Source: an uncultured Trichormus sp. (GTDB lineage Bacteria; Cyanobacteriota; Cyanobacteriia; Cyanobacteriales; Nostocaceae). From it: 32,965 nt of DNA. Shown here one piece after another: positions 7,393 through 18,293 of this stretch (position 1 is its first letter; each line of letters begins with the position of its first letter). The notes below the pieces were generated by a model. The model had not been told where the DNA came from, searched no databases, and saw nothing but the letters and a program-made list of their open reading frames with translations. The stretch is taken from assembly GCA_936914905.1 (NCBI GenBank), contig CAKZGI010000346.1, positions 1 through 32,965 of the forward strand. The letters are read 5' to 3'. The translations under genes were made by a program, and so were the position numbers.

Positions 7393-8928
7393 TTAACGAA
7401 TCAAGTCGTAAGAAATATCGGTCTTACCAGGAACATTGGTGGTGCGATCGATTTCTTCAAAGACTGTGTTAACAATCCAGTTCAACAAGTTGATTACACC
7501 TTTATAACCAACGGTAGCGTAACGGTGGTAGTGGTGACGATCCATGATAGGATAGCCAATTCTTACCAAAGGTACACCACAATCACGCCACAGGTACTTA
7601 CCGTAGGAGTTACCAATTAACAGGTCTACGGGTTCCGTGAACAACAAGGAGCGTAAATGCCACAGGTCTTTACCACCCCAGATTTTAGCGGACTTACCGA
7701 ACACGCTAGAATCTAACAATGCTTGCAGTTCTTGTTCAAATACTTCGTTGCTATTGTGAACCAAGATGTGTACAGGTTCAGCACCCATTTCCAGCATGAA
7801 ACCAACTACGCTGTAAACTAAGTCAGGATCACCATAGATAGCGAAATGCTTACCATGCAACCAAGCATGGGAGTCAGTCATAGCATCAACTGCACGACCA
7901 CGTTCGATTTCCAATTCTTCAGGAATAGCCTTACCAGTCAATTCGCTGAGTTTCATCAAGAACTCGTCAGTTCCCTTGATACCCCAAGGACGAGAAACAC
8001 AAACGTCTTGCTTCCATTCCTTAGCAATGTATTCACAGGTCTTTGCAGTGGAATAACCTTGAAGAGCAATAGTAGCCTTACCGTTGATGGAATCTGCTGC
8101 GTCTTCTAACTTGGTACCACCTGGGTACATATTGAATTCACCATCGCAAGGTGAGTCAACATAATCGCTGTTATCAGATAACAGGGTGTAGTCGATACCC
8201 ATCAAAGAAGCAATCCGCTTGATTTCGCGGTTGTTTTCTACGTAGGTGTCAAAACCAGGGATGAAGTTGATTTTACCATTGCTCTTGGCTTTCTTCTTAC
8301 CTGCAGTTAAGGTAGAAAGAATTCCCTTCATCATGTTGTCGTAACCAGTGATGTGGGAACCAACGAAGCTAGGTGTGTGAGCAAAAGGTACTGGTAAATC
8401 TTGAGGAACTGAACCAGCTTCCTTAGCGTTTCCGATGAAAGACTGTAAGTCATCACCGATAACTTCTGCCATACAGGTGGTGCAGACAGCAATCATTTTT
8501 GGCTTATAAAGCTTGTAGGAGTTGGCCAAGCCATCGATCATGTTTTGCAGACCACCGAACACAGCAGCGTCTTCAGTCATCGAAGAAGAAACGCCGGAGA
8601 ATGGTTCTTTATAGTGACGGGTTAAGTGGGTACGGAAGTAAGCCACACAACCTTGAGAACCTTGAACGAAGGGAAGAGTACCTTCAAAACCTACAGCCGC
8701 AAACATAGCGCCTAGAGGTTGGCAACCTTTAGCGGGGTTAACGGTCAAAGCTTCACGAGCTAAGTTCTTTTCACGATATTCCCAGCTTTTTGTCCATTCT
8801 GCAACCCGTTCTACTTCTGCGGGGTCGTGAGCATTTTCAAACTGTCTCTTGTTTTCAAACAGTTGTCGGTATTCTGGCTGATGGAATAGCTCAACGTGAT
8901 CCTTAATATTTTCTGGATTCTGTGGCAT
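7393..8928 (-). CDS. nifK: Nitrogenase MoFe protein beta chain
   Basis: This is the beta subunit of dinitrogenase, 511 residues from the ATG at 8928, which is preceded by GGAG and gives the family start [15 protein letters not shown]. The open frame runs 27 codons farther upstream but that extension is low-complexity intergenic DNA. The P-cluster ligands are Cys69 (KGCQPLG), Cys94 (GSQGCVAYF) and Cys152 (CTTCMAEV), and the serine-rich [13 protein letters not shown] segment is present. The C-terminus [10 protein letters not shown] is typical. It pairs with NifD as the alpha2-beta2 MoFe protein. A repeat-rich spacer with a GC-rich hairpin lies between nifD and nifK. Confidence 0.98.
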   Translation of the reverse strand: MPQNPENIKDHVELFHQPEYRQLFENKRQFENAHDPAEVERVAEWTKSWEYREKNLAREALTVNPAKGCQPLGAMFAAVGFEGTLPFVQGSQGCVAYFRTHLTRHYKEPFSGVSSSMTEDAAVFGGLQNMIDGLANSYKLYKPKMIAVCTTCMAEVIGDDLQSFIGNAKEAGSVPQDLPVPFAHTPSFVGSHITGYDNMMKGILSTLTAGKKKAKSNGKINFIPGFDTYVENNREIKRIASLMGIDYTLLSDNSDYVDSPCDGEFNMYPGGTKLEDAADSINGKATIALQGYSTAKTCEYIAKEWKQDVCVSRPWGIKGTDEFLMKLSELTGKAIPEELEIERGRAVDAMTDSHAWLHGKHFAIYGDPDLVYSVVGFMLEMGAEPVHILVHNSNEVFEQELQALLDSSVFGKSAKIWGGKDLWHLRSLLFTEPVDLLIGNSYGKYLWRDCGVPLVRIGYPIMDRHHYHRYATVGYKGVINLLNWIVNTVFEEIDRTTNVPGKTDISYDLIR

Positions 8929-9003
8929 TTCTAGTACTCCAAACTTGCTGTGTGTTGTGTTTGCTGTAGGGGCGGGGTTTTTAGGTCGAGAGTGGGGAAT
9001 CTG

Positions 9004-9120
9004 GCTCAAAATTCAGAATGCAAAATCCAAAACTTAGAATTTTTAATTTTGAATCTTGAATTCCCAACTCCCCTCTGGGGCAAAACCCCAGACTATCCCT
9101 ACAGGTTTTTTGCCCCTACT
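9004..9120. repeat. Repeat-rich spacer between nifD and nifK with a hairpin
   Basis: The spacer has AT-rich imperfect repeats of the TTTTGAAT/AATTCAAA kind around 9004-9062. TCTGGGG (9074-9080) and CCCCAGA (9086-9092) then form a 7-bp stem with a 5-nt loop. A second GGGGCAAAA-like segment follows in inverted form near 9111. The hairpin lies in the nifD-nifK mRNA junction. Confidence 0.65.
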
Positions 9121-9131
9121 ATTTTTGTTCC

Positions 9132-10634
9132 CTAAACGGAAGCCTTAGCTTTGGCTTTAGCTTGAGCTTTTTTGTTCCAGGGAGCGCCAATTAGTCCCCA
9201 AGTTGGGCTGTTCAGTGCCAAATCCATGTCACGAGCAAAGATTGCGAATCCGTCGTAACCGTGATAAGGTCCGGAGTAATCCCAAGAGTGCATTTGACGG
9301 AAAGGAAGACCCATCTTTTGGAATACGTACTTCTCTTTCACACCAGAAGCAACTAAGTCTGGCTTTAATGCTTTTATGAATTCTTCAAATTCGTAAGCGG
9401 TAACGTCGTCATAAACGATTGTTCCATTTTCGATGTAGTTGGTAGTACGTTTATAGTCGTCATTATGAGCGAACTCATAACCAGTACCAATCATCTTCAT
9501 TCCTAAATCTTGGAAAGCAGGAACAACGTGACGGGGACGTAGACCACCAACCATCATTGCAACTGTCTTACCTTCCAAACGGGGGCGATATTGCTTAACG
9601 ATCGCATCCATTGTGGGTTGGTATTTAGCAATTACCTTCTCAGCGTTTTCTTGGATCTTAGAGTCAAACTTGGAAGCGATTTCGCGTAAAGATGCAGCTA
9701 TCTTGGTAGGACCGAAGAAGTTATACTCAAGCCAGGGTATACCATAAGCTTCTTCCATGTGACGGCTGATGTAGTTCATCGAGCGGTAACAGTGGATGAG
9801 GTTCATCTTCACGTTGGGGGTCATCAACATTTCGTTGAATGTACCGTCACCAGACCACTGAGCAACTACGCGCAAACCGATTTCTTCCAACAGGATACGG
9901 CTGGCCCAAGCATCACCACCGATGTTATAGTCACCAATGATAGCTACGTCGTAGGGAGTACCTTCAAACTTCAATGTACCGTCTTTCTTAGCTTGATCTG
10001 CTCTGGGGAATACCCAGTCACGAATCATGTCGTTAGCGATGTGGTGTCCTAAAGACTGAGACACACCGCGGAAACCTTCGCAACGTACGGGAATAACTGG
10101 CTTACCAATGGTTTTGGATGTCTTCTTAGCTACTGCTTCGATGTCATCCCCAATTAGACCGATGGGACATTCAGATTGAATAGAAACCCCACGATTTAAG
10201 GGGAATAATACATCTAATTCTTCAATTAACTTGGTCAGTTTCTTGTCTCCACCGAACACGATGTCGCGTTCTTGGAAATCTGAGGTGAAGTGCATGGTAC
10301 CAAAGGTGTCAACACCTGTTTTACCCAGGTAGTAGTTACGACGACCAGACCAAGACCAGTAACCGCAACCTACAGGACCGTGGCTGATGTGGATCATGTC
10401 CTTAATAGGACCCCAAACCACACCTTTAGAACCTGCATAAGAACAACCACGAGCGGTCATTACACCAGGAAGGGATTTGATATTAGATTTAACACCACAA
10501 TCAGCCTTGCCTTCTTCGTATACGTTTAAGTGCTTCTCACGTTTTTTAGCAGCTTTTTCGGGGTAGGCTTTCAGAACTTCTTTAATTAGTTCTTTTCTTT
10601 GTTCAACGATCTTCTTGTCATCTGGAGGAGTCAT
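9132..10634 (-). CDS. nifD: Nitrogenase MoFe protein alpha chain
   Basis: This 500-residue alpha subunit of dinitrogenase is full length. P-cluster ligands are Cys64 (ARGCSYAG), Cys90 ([10 protein letters not shown]) and Cys156 (QSECPIGL). The FeMo-cofactor ligands are Cys282 ([10 protein letters not shown]) and His449 ([10 protein letters not shown]), so the enzyme is the molybdenum type. The coding sequence is continuous: no nifD excision element interrupts the 3' part as it does in several heterocystous strains. A purine-rich AGAGAGAG ribosome-binding region precedes the ATG. A Lys/Ala-rich tail ends the protein. Confidence 0.98.
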   Translation of the reverse strand: MTPPDDKKIVEQRKELIKEVLKAYPEKAAKKREKHLNVYEEGKADCGVKSNIKSLPGVMTARGCSYAGSKGVVWGPIKDMIHISHGPVGCGYWSWSGRRNYYLGKTGVDTFGTMHFTSDFQERDIVFGGDKKLTKLIEELDVLFPLNRGVSIQSECPIGLIGDDIEAVAKKTSKTIGKPVIPVRCEGFRGVSQSLGHHIANDMIRDWVFPRADQAKKDGTLKFEGTPYDVAIIGDYNIGGDAWASRILLEEIGLRVVAQWSGDGTFNEMLMTPNVKMNLIHCYRSMNYISRHMEEAYGIPWLEYNFFGPTKIAASLREIASKFDSKIQENAEKVIAKYQPTMDAIVKQYRPRLEGKTVAMMVGGLRPRHVVPAFQDLGMKMIGTGYEFAHNDDYKRTTNYIENGTIVYDDVTAYEFEEFIKALKPDLVASGVKEKYVFQKMGLPFRQMHSWDYSGPYHGYDGFAIFARDMDLALNSPTWGLIGAPWNKKAQAKAKAKASV

Positions 10635-10681
10635 TATCTCTCTCTCTTGCTCCTAAGGAAGGGGGATTGGGGATTAAGGAT

Positions 10682-10700
10682 GGGGACTTTTGATGTCCCC
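10682..10700 (-). terminator. Hairpin between nifH and nifD
   Basis: GGGGAC (10682-10687) and GTCCCC (10695-10700) form a 6-bp GC-rich stem with a 7-nt loop. No T-run follows. Hairpins at this junction can stabilise the abundant nifH message relative to nifHDK; that role is inferred. Confidence 0.6.
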
Positions 10701-10779
10701 TGTGGGGATTGGAGGGAAGGGAAGGTCAAAAGGAAATTATGTAGAGTTTCCCTTTTTCCTTTTCCTGATTTATAGATTT

Positions 10780-11867
<1,088 letters not shown>

Positions 11868-12788
11868 CTAATAATTAACTGCTTCAACGATAATTTCTTT
11901 GCTGATGCGATCGCGTAATCTTGATTCAATCGCAATCTTTAAAGTAGCTGTGCTGCTAGAACATGAACCGCAAGCACCTTGGAGAACAACTTTCACTTTA
12001 TCGCCTTCTACATCATAAAGTTCAACATCTCCCCCATCGGCGATTAGAACGGGTCGGACTTCTTCATCTAATACTCTTTGAATTAAGGCAATTTTTTGTA
12101 CATTAGTTAATGGTTTTTGTTGCGCTAAACTATTACCTAAACCTGAAACTTCTGTCTTAGCTTTCGCGCCATTAGTGTGGAGATTATCTTTGGCGAACTC
12201 TTGTTTAACTTCTTTTATTATATCATCAATTTTCGCTAAACAAGAACCGCATCCGCCACCAGCTTTTATATAATTTGTTACTTGTTCTGCACTGAGAAGA
12301 TTATTTTGAGTGATCGCTTTTCTAATCTTAGAATTACTGATACTAAAACAAGTACAAATTAGTGTTCCTTCATCATGGTCATCATGGGCAGCTAAAGGAA
12401 TGCCTCTATAATTAGAGATAGCAGCTTCTAGAGCTTCCTGACCCATAACAGAACAGTGCATTTTTGCTTCAGGTAAACCACCTAAATATGCAGCGATTTG
12501 TTTATTGGTGACTTTCAAAGCCTCATCTACAGTCAATCCTTTAACCATTTCAGTTAAAGCACTAGAAGAAGCTATCGCACTAGTACAGCCAAAAGTTTGA
12601 AAACGAGCATCGAGAATCTTATCAGATGCAACTTCCACTTTCAAATGCAATCTGAGAGCATCACCGCAAGCAATACTGCCTACCTCTCCAGTTGCAACCT
12701 TGACACCAGGTTCATTTGTTTCTTCAATTGCACCTTGGTTTTTAGGATCGTAAAACAACTCTAATACTTTATCTGTGTAGTCCCACAT
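11868..12788 (-). CDS. nifU: NifU iron-sulfur scaffold protein
   Basis: This 306-residue scaffold assembles Fe-S clusters from NifS-derived sulfur for nitrogenase. All three domains are present. The N-terminal IscU-like domain has Cys41, Cys68 and Cys112. The central Bfd-like [2Fe-2S] domain has Cys145, Cys147, Cys180 and Cys183 (CTCF and GGGCGSC). The C-terminal Nfu domain has Cys273 and Cys276 (GACGSCSSS). The length is normal and no ligand is missing. A repeat-containing spacer of about 125 bp separates it from nifS. Confidence 0.98.
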   Translation of the reverse strand: MWDYTDKVLELFYDPKNQGAIEETNEPGVKVATGEVGSIACGDALRLHLKVEVASDKILDARFQTFGCTSAIASSSALTEMVKGLTVDEALKVTNKQIAAYLGGLPEAKMHCSVMGQEALEAAISNYRGIPLAAHDDHDEGTLICTCFSISNSKIRKAITQNNLLSAEQVTNYIKAGGGCGSCLAKIDDIIKEVKQEFAKDNLHTNGAKAKTEVSGLGNSLAQQKPLTNVQKIALIQRVLDEEVRPVLIADGGDVELYDVEGDKVKVVLQGACGSCSSSTATLKIAIESRLRDRISKEIIVEAVNY

Positions 12789-12884
12789 AGTTCATTGTAG
12801 ATTTTGGATTTTAGATTTCTGTTCTTAGATTCATGATTGAGTAGGGGATTTGAGGGTATTAGGTAGGTTGAGAGTTTTCCCAGC

Positions 12885-12912
12885 ACCCAGTCCCTAATCC
12901 CCAGTCCCCAAT
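12885..12912. repeat. CCCCAGT-type heptamers between nifS and nifU
   Basis: Units such as CACCCAGTCCCTAATCCCCA and CAGTCCCCAAT repeat with a roughly 7-bp period immediately downstream of the nifS stop. They are the same class as those around fdxN and nifB. Confidence 0.7.
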
Positions 12913-14121
12913 CTACCGATTTACTAAGGTATGCTCTTGCTGTTGTAACCAACCCGCTTCATCATTGTTGAAGGGAGATAAAGCGCGGAGACGTTCAACA
13001 ATTTCTGGCATGATTGCAATTACTTGCTCAATTTCTGCTTCGGTGGTGTAGCGACAAAGACTGAAGCGAATTGAACCATGTAAAGTAGTGTAAGGCAAAC
13101 CCATTGCTCTTAAAACATGGGAGGGTTCAAGTGAACCAGAAGTACAAGCAGAACCAGAGGAAGCACAAATACCGTGTTTATTCAGAAGTAGGAGAATTGC
13201 TTCACCTTCGATATATTTGAAACCGATGTTGCTAGTATTTGGTAATCTATTTTTCACATCACCATTTACTACACAATCGGGAATTTTAGCAAGTAAAGTT
13301 TGTTCGAGGCGATCGCGCAATTTTCTTTCTCTCTTAGTCGCCTCTTCCAAGAGTAGCATTTCCAGTTCCGCTGCCTTACCTAAAGCGATAATTCCGGGAA
13401 CATTTTCTGTACCTGCTCTCCGTCCTCTTTCTTGATGTCCACCTATTAATAAGGGACGGAATCTTACACCACGTTTCACATACAAAGCACCAATACCTTT
13501 GGGCGCATGAATTTTGTGACCAGAGATAGTTAACATATCTATAGTGCTGGTTTTCATGTTCAAGGGTACTTTACCTACCGCTTGTACTGCATCAACGTGA
13601 AAGATTGCTCCATATTCTTTAACTCTAGCACCAATCTCTTCAATTGGAAAAATAGTGCCGATTTCATTATTGGCATACATCACTGTCACTAAAGCAGTGT
13701 TGCCAGTTAGAGAAGCTTCTAACTCATTCAAGTATATTTGTCCCTTATCATTAACTGACAAATAGGTAACTTGATAACCTTGAGTTTCTAATTGTTTGCA
13801 GACATTTAAAACTGCGGGATGTTCTACTTGGGAAGTAATGATATGACGTTTTTCTGGTTGAGCTAATAAAGCAGCACGAATAGCTGCATTATCACCTTCA
13901 GTTCCACTGCTAGTAAAGACTATTTCCGATTCTTCAGCACCGATTAAAGCTGCAGTTTGTTCTCTAGCTACCTTCACACTTTTAGCTAATTGCCCACCAA
14001 AGGTGTGCATACTAGAAGGATTACCGTAATAGTCAGTCAGAAAAGGCATCATTGCCTCAATCACCTGGGGAGCTACCTTAGTGGTAGCATTATTATCCAG
14101 ATAGATGCAATCTTTTAGCAT
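12913..14121 (-). CDS. nifS: Cysteine desulfurase NifS
   Basis: This PLP-dependent cysteine desulfurase supplies sulfur to NifU. From the ATG at 14121 it is 402 residues, with the PLP lysine at about 203 (SGHKIHAPKG) and the catalytic cysteine at about 326 (SSGSACTSGS). An in-frame ATG three codons earlier (14130) would add MET. I prefer 14121 because GGA lies six bases before it, but neither start has a strong ribosome-binding site. The start region was hit by a perfect 25-bp duplication that also creates a short upstream frame. The length is normal and the protein looks functional. Confidence 0.96.
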   Translation of the reverse strand: MLKDCIYLDNNATTKVAPQVIEAMMPFLTDYYGNPSSMHTFGGQLAKSVKVAREQTAALIGAEESEIVFTSSGTEGDNAAIRAALLAQPEKRHIITSQVEHPAVLNVCKQLETQGYQVTYLSVNDKGQIYLNELEASLTGNTALVTVMYANNEIGTIFPIEEIGARVKEYGAIFHVDAVQAVGKVPLNMKTSTIDMLTISGHKIHAPKGIGALYVKRGVRFRPLLIGGHQERGRRAGTENVPGIIALGKAAELEMLLLEEATKRERKLRDRLEQTLLAKIPDCVVNGDVKNRLPNTSNIGFKYIEGEAILLLLNKHGICASSGSACTSGSLEPSHVLRAMGLPYTTLHGSIRFSLCRYTTEAEIEQVIAIMPEIVERLRALSPFNNDEAGWLQQQEHTLVNR

Positions 14122-14164
14122 AGTTTCCATATTAATTATTTAGCATAGTTTCCATATTAATTAT
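14115..14164 (-). repeat. 25-bp perfect tandem duplication across the nifS start
   Basis: The 25-bp unit at 14115-14139 is repeated exactly at 14140-14164. Each copy carries ATGGAAACTATGCTA on the coding strand. The distal copy starts a frame reading METMLNN and stops at 14134-14132, one nucleotide before the proximal ATG at 14130. The duplication therefore gives nifS a decoy start and a possible coupled leader peptide. Confidence 0.93.
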
Positions 14165-14212
14165 GAAGTATTAAGGGATTGGTAATGGGTAATTGGTACT
14201 TGGTAATAAAAA

Positions 14213-14245
14213 CCTCGCCCCAATCCCCAGTCCCCAGTCCCTAGT
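14213..14245. repeat. CCCCAGT heptamers downstream of fdxN
   Basis: CCCCAATCCCCAGTCCCCAG continues with TCCCTAGTT, a run of 7-bp-period units between fdxN and nifS. GGTAATGGGTAATTGGT-like units lie just to the left at 14181-14203, again giving complementary halves. Confidence 0.7.
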
Positions 14246-14248
14246 TAC

Positions 14249-14587
14249 CTAAACAACTACTTGACTCTTTTGCAATTGTTCCGAAAACTTTTGGGAATAA
14301 GTGTTATACCAACACTCCCAATAATCTTGTTTATTTGTTAACTTGGCAATGACGCGGTTGTATTTAAAAAACCAACCTTCCCAATAATCACTAGGTTCTT
14401 TAACGCAACCATCAACAGTAGGACAAACGGCTTTACATTGAGGTACAGTGTATATGCCCCCAGCGCAGTTTGTGCAAAGTTCAGAATCAATGGAGTGATT
14501 ACCATCTAGGATTTTCACTGCACCAGTAGGACATACAGACAAACAACGCTTGCAGGAAATACACGCTGCGGTAATTTTGTAAGCCAT
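14249..14587 (-). CDS. fdxN: Bacterial-type 2[4Fe-4S] ferredoxin FdxN
   Basis: This 112-residue protein is the nif-cluster bacterial-type ferredoxin. The first cluster motif is C9-x2-C12-x2-C15-x3-C19-P (CISCKRCLSVCP). The second is C38-x2-C41-x9-C51-x3-C55-P, with the enlarged spacing usual for FdxN. A hydrophilic C-terminal extension rich in Trp and Tyr follows. It may donate electrons during NifB-dependent cofactor synthesis or to nitrogenase; its electron partner is not shown by sequence. The gene is uninterrupted, so the fdxN excision element known in some Anabaena strains is absent. Confidence 0.96.
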   Translation of the reverse strand: MAYKITAACISCKRCLSVCPTGAVKILDGNHSIDSELCTNCAGGIYTVPQCKAVCPTVDGCVKEPSDYWEGWFFKYNRVIAKLTNKQDYWECWYNTYSQKFSEQLQKSQVVV

Positions 14588-14601
14588 GATTATTCTCCTA
14601 G

Positions 14602-14713
14602 GTGGGGATTGGTGATTGGAGATTGGGTATTGGAGATTGGGTATTGGGTATTGGGAAGAGTTTTTTTCCTATTCCCCAATCCCTAATTCCCCAGTCCCTA
14701 ATCCCCAGTCCCT
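14602..14713. repeat. Heptamer array with complementary arms between nifB and fdxN
   Basis: At 14604-14655, units of the GATTGGN/TATTGGG kind repeat about seven times with a 7-bp period. At 14670-14713 the complementary CCCCAATCCCTAATT/CCCCAGT units follow. The two halves can fold into a long imperfect hairpin, and the right half overlaps the last codons of nifB. Confidence 0.85.
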
Positions 14714-16137
14714 ACATACTGGTGGTAAAATTCAAGTGCGACTTTTTCAATTACGTCGTAAGTTTCCACAGTCTTTATCCCTGCTGCTTCTAATTTCTCT
14801 TTGGGACAGTTACCAATTTTGGCAACTAAGACTGCTTTACAATCTGCGATCGCTTTCATTATATTTTCTGCGGTCGCTTCTTCACCGTATCCACCTTGAC
14901 AATATTGGTCGATTTTGCGATGACTGATAAAGCGCACTTCATTACCATCAACTTCGTACACTTGAAATTCCTTCACATGACCGAAGTGTTGATTAACTAA
15001 TCCACCACCTTTAGTCGCTACAGCAACTAAAATTTTCGGACTGTTGGCAACTTTCTTACCAGTTTGTACCTTGGCTTTTGCTAGTTTAATTTCTTCTCTA
15101 AATTTCTCAATGCCCTCATGAACTTCCTGGCGTGTTTCCAGGTTATATTCTGGAGACATTTCCAAGAATTTCTCTTTGGTAAATTCCTGGCTGCGGTCTT
15201 CTCCTAATAATCCTACCGCATCTGCTCGGCACTGGCGACAGTGACGCATCATTTTCATGTTACCAGAACAGTTATCTTGAACTTCCTTGAGTTCTTTTCC
15301 TGTTGGACCACGTTGACCAGTTAAACCGAAATGTGTCCCATGTTCTGGTGCAGAAATTAGCGGCATGATGTTGTGTAAGAATGCACCATTCTCACGAATC
15401 ATTTTGTTAACTTCCACCAAGTGATTATCATTAATTCCGGGAATCATCACAGAATTAACTTTACACAAAATGTCAGCTTCTTTTAAAGCTTGCAGTCCTT
15501 CCAACTGCCTTTCTAGCAGAATCTTTGCACCTTCCACACCTTTATAACGTTTGCGTTTGTAATGAACCCAAGCATAAATTTGTGCGCCGATTTCTGGATC
15601 AATGGTGTTAAGGGTGATAGTAACGTGATCTATATTTAATTGTTTGATGCGATCAATATATTCTGGTAGCATCAAACCGTTAGTTGATAAGCAAAGCTTA
15701 ATATCTGGTGCTTTATCTGCAATCAACTCAAAGGTACGGAATGTTTTTTCAGGATTTGCCAAAGGATCACCAGGACCTGCAACTCCCAACACTGTCATTT
15801 GGGGAATTTTACCTGCAATTACCAACACTTTATGTGCGGCTTCTTCAGGTGTGAGTAACTCACTCACTACTCCAGGTCGGCTTTCGTTAGCACAGTCATA
15901 CTTGCGGTTACAATAGTTGCATTGAATGTTACATGCTGGTGCAACTGCAACGTGCATCCGTGCATAATGGTGATGTGCTTCTTCACTATAGCAAGGGTGT
16001 TTGGCAATGCGTTCTTTGAGCTTTTCGTCCATTTCTAGAGCTGTGCTGCTGTCGCAACCACAACCACCTGATTTGGCTTGCTTGATATTGAGTTCCTGTT
16101 CGGAGGAGGTGAGGAGTCCTGTAGCCGGTAGTGTCAT
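14698..16137 (-). CDS. nifB: NifB, radical-SAM FeMo-cofactor precursor synthase
   Basis: NifB fuses two [4Fe-4S] units with a carbide to make NifB-co. The radical-SAM motif C-x3-C-x2-C is visible as CNIQCNYC. The GGCGCDSS segment before it and the [11 protein letters not shown] segment after it carry the further cysteines that bind precursor clusters. The C-terminal ~110 residues ([19 protein letters not shown] onward) form the NifX-like domain. I place the start at ATG 16137 ([15 protein letters not shown]; 479 residues); the open frame upstream to a TTG at 16248 adds 37 residues without family resemblance. The stop lies inside heptamer repeat DNA. It is the first gene of the main operon. 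Confidence 0.97.
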   Translation of the reverse strand: MTLPATGLLTSSEQELNIKQAKSGGCGCDSSTALEMDEKLKERIAKHPCYSEEAHHHYARMHVAVAPACNIQCNYCNRKYDCANESRPGVVSELLTPEEAAHKVLVIAGKIPQMTVLGVAGPGDPLANPEKTFRTFELIADKAPDIKLCLSTNGLMLPEYIDRIKQLNIDHVTITLNTIDPEIGAQIYAWVHYKRKRYKGVEGAKILLERQLEGLQALKEADILCKVNSVMIPGINDNHLVEVNKMIRENGAFLHNIMPLISAPEHGTHFGLTGQRGPTGKELKEVQDNCSGNMKMMRHCRQCRADAVGLLGEDRSQEFTKEKFLEMSPEYNLETRQEVHEGIEKFREEIKLAKAKVQTGKKVANSPKILVAVATKGGGLVNQHFGHVKEFQVYEVDGNEVRFISHRKIDQYCQGGYGEEATAENIMKAIADCKAVLVAKIGNCPKEKLEAAGIKTVETYDVIEKVALEFYHQYVGTGD

Positions 16138-16630
16138 TGAATTTCGCAAAGGTCGGTGGACTAGATAGCCACTGTGGGAGATGCCGTTGCTACTTCCAAT
16201 GCCTATGAACTGAAGTGGCGTCTTATACTTGCCTCCCAATGATAGCAAATTTGGATAATTTTGGATAATTTTAGTCAGATTTGCAATGTTGGTAACAGCC
16301 TATTTTTGATAAAAACGCTTTTAATCCAAAATCTAAAATCTGTCTTGGAAAGTTATGATCGCAGGTTTCCTCCGCTCAGACTTTCCACAAAATCCAAAAT
16401 TAATACAAGGGTGGGCAGTAAATCTTTGGGGTTCGGCTGGTCTGTGTCAATATTTGGGTCTTGGGTAGATTTTGTGTATACAGCCGCGACTTCTATTCAC
16501 TTCAGGCATGGTGCTATCTCATCCCTCCACTCACTTTAAGCTTCTAACTTTGTTAAGGAGCTTTAAGTAATTGGCGATAAATGATTTATAGCAGCCCTTT
16601 TTAGATAGGTGACTGGTTGATCTGGGATAG
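16138..16630 (-). promoter_or_regulatory. Long nifB 5' leader
   Basis: About 490 bp between the nifB start and the TTGTACTCA modules holds no convincing gene. It includes a doubled TTTGGATAAT at 16250-16270. The transcription start probably lies inside this stretch, giving a long leader, but no clear -10 element stands out. Confidence 0.45.
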
Positions 16631-16860
16631 GATTTATTGGATTTATTACGTTTGTACTCAGATTGAGAAACCCCAATATTTTCAGGATTACAAAAATTAA
16701 ATAATCTTTTTTCGGGTAGAGGTTCTAGTATTTTTCAGTTAGGGTACGAGTATTTATGGAATGGGGTTCAGGATTTATTTGTACTCAGTCAAAACCCAAT
16801 ATCTATAAGGATTTGGGTAAGATTTTGATTGATTTTACTATATATTCATCATGTACTCAA
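16631..16860 (-). promoter_or_regulatory. nifB upstream activation region with repeated TTGTACTCA modules
   Basis: TTGTACTCA occurs at 16652-16660 and 16779-16787, and TGTACTCAA at 16852-16860. Around the first two copies a larger unit repeats: TTTGTACTCAG, then AAACCC(C)AATAT, then AGGATT (16651-16690 and 16778-16813). Module A (16631-16676) and module B (16741-16788) both match the nifP upstream region in the same order and orientation. This is a strong candidate for the binding region of a nif activator such as CnfR (PatB); the protein assignment is inference. Confidence 0.7.
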
Positions 16861-17351
16861 ACACTCCGCAAATCCTGCCAAAGACAATAATTTACAAGGA
16901 TTTGAGGTGGAAAAACTGGAGTAGGATAAGCCGTACTACTCCAGATACGTGCGAAATTCAATTCTGTATACAACATATCATTTTTTTGGGGTAAAAATAC
17001 AGTTTATATTCTTTTAAGTTTTCAATGATTAATAATCCAAATTGCACTTCTAATCCATGTTGAATCAGTATTATGGCTTTAATAAAAGCATAACTCTTAA
17101 TGCAGATTATTTGCAAGTAATTTATTTTTTATAGCTTTTTTGTTGGTTCTCATGTTCTTAAAGCTGTTGAAGAATAAGAAATAATATCAAATTAAGAAAT
17201 AGTGAACTTAAGAAATAGTGAACAGGGAAAGAAATTAATCGTACTGAACATTCAGCGATCACCTATGGCTTACGCCACGCTACGTTATCGGCGGTGCGCT
17301 ACACTGTAATTATGGCGAACAAACATAGTGTACAAAAACAGGGGTGGAGCC
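16861..17351. other. Gene-free divergent intergenic region
   Basis: No gene is visible between the nifB regulatory modules and the quinone-oxidoreductase-like gene on the plus strand. At 17256-17310 there is a GC-rich segment (GCTTACGCCACGCTACG and GGCGGTGCGCTACAC) of the dispersed type seen in Nostoc intergenic DNA. GGGGTGGAG at 17341-17349 is the ribosome-binding site of the next gene. Confidence 0.5.
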
Positions 17352-18293
17352 ATGAAAGCTATTGTGATCCGTCGTTATGGTTCTGCGGATGTGCTGCATT
17401 TGCAAGAGGTGGAACAACCAAAAATCAAGCCTGATCAGTTACTTGTAAAAGTTCATGCTAGTAGTGTTAATCCCATTGACTGGAAAACCCGTAAGGGGAT
17501 GTTAAGTATTTTGACCGGGAATAAATTCCCGCTAATTCTGGGTTTTGATGTGGCTGGGGAAGTCGTCGCAATTGGTTCACAAGTGACGCGCTTCAAAGAA
17601 GGAGATGCTATTTATGGCACCACCAGCTTTCCTGGAGGCGCTTATGCAGAATTTGCCGCAATTCTAGAAAATTTAGCGGCTCCCAAACCCAATAACTTGA
17701 GTTATGCAGAAGCAGCCACCATACCATTAGCTGCGCTAACTGCTCTACAAGCCCTGCGAGACTTGGGCAACATCAAATCAGGTCAGAATGTATTGGTTAA
17801 TGGTGCTTCAGGCGGTGTGGGCATTTTTGCGGTGCAAATTGCTAAGGCATTGGGGGCTCAAGTGACTGGTGTTTGCAGTTCTAAAAATTTGGATTTGGTC
17901 AAATCTCTGAATGCAGATTTTGTTATTGATTATACGCATCAGGACTTTACAGAAGGTAATGTGCAGTACGATATTATATTTGATGCAGTTGCTAAACGAG
18001 CATTTTCTAAGTGCCGAAAAGTTTTAAAGGCAAATGGGGTTTATGTTTCTACCCTTCCTACACCGGAAGTAATTGTACAGGGTTTTTTAACTATGTTCCT
18101 TCCTGGTCAAAAAGTGAAATTTGTGTTAGAGAAGCCTAATAGTCAAGATCTGCTTTATTTAAAAGAGTTAATTGAAACAGGTAAAATGCTAACAGTGATT
18201 GATCGCACATATCCTCTGGAAGAATTAGCGGCTGCTCATGAGTATAGCGAAGGTGAGCGCACAGTAGGTAAAATTGCGATCGCACTGAGTTAG
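17352..18293 (+). CDS. Zinc-independent alcohol dehydrogenase / quinone-oxidoreductase-like protein
   Basis: This 313-residue medium-chain dehydrogenase/reductase has the quinone-oxidoreductase pattern. The N-terminal GroES-like domain begins MKAIVIRRYGSADVLHL and includes SSVNPIDWKTRKG. The Rossmann domain carries the NADPH-binding motif VNGASGGVGIFAVQIAK. The catalytic and structural zinc cysteines of alcohol dehydrogenases are absent. The start at 17352 has GGTGGAG at ideal spacing; an upstream ATG at 17328 is in frame but unsupported. The substrate is unknown, probably a quinone or an alpha,beta-unsaturated carbonyl. It is the only clearly intact non-nif gene in this stretch and ends over a HIP1 octamer. 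Confidence 0.92.
   Translation: MKAIVIRRYGSADVLHLQEVEQPKIKPDQLLVKVHASSVNPIDWKTRKGMLSILTGNKFPLILGFDVAGEVVAIGSQVTRFKEGDAIYGTTSFPGGAYAEFAAILENLAAPKPNNLSYAEAATIPLAALTALQALRDLGNIKSGQNVLVNGASGGVGIFAVQIAKALGAQVTGVCSSKNLDLVKSLNADFVIDYTHQDFTEGNVQYDIIFDAVAKRAFSKCRKVLKANGVYVSTLPTPEVIVQGFLTMFLPGQKVKFVLEKPNSQDLLYLKELIETGKMLTVIDRTYPLEELAAAHEYSEGERTVGKIAIALS

Noticed and set aside
8929-9009. Upstream extension of nifK by 27 codons
   Set aside because: The extension is low-complexity intergenic DNA, the family starts at MPQNP, and the ATG at 8928 has a GGAG signal.
9759-10529. Plus-strand open frames antisense to nifD
   Set aside because: They are mirror frames of a highly conserved gene, with no start signals or family resemblance.
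12761-12952. 63-residue minus-strand frame between nifU and nifS
   Set aside because: It overlaps both genes in another frame and is translated mainly from heptamer repeat DNA.
16138-16248. 37-codon upstream extension of nifB from TTG
   Set aside because: The extra residues do not resemble NifB, and the ATG at 16137 gives the expected short variable N-terminus.
16261-16539. 92-residue plus-strand frame upstream of nifB
   Set aside because: No family resemblance, no ribosome-binding site, and it lies in the nifB leader.
16631-16860. NtcA box (GTA-N8-TAC) upstream of nifB
   Set aside because: I searched by eye for GTA-N8-TAC near nifB and found no convincing match; GTAAG...TTTAC near 16818 has the wrong spacing.
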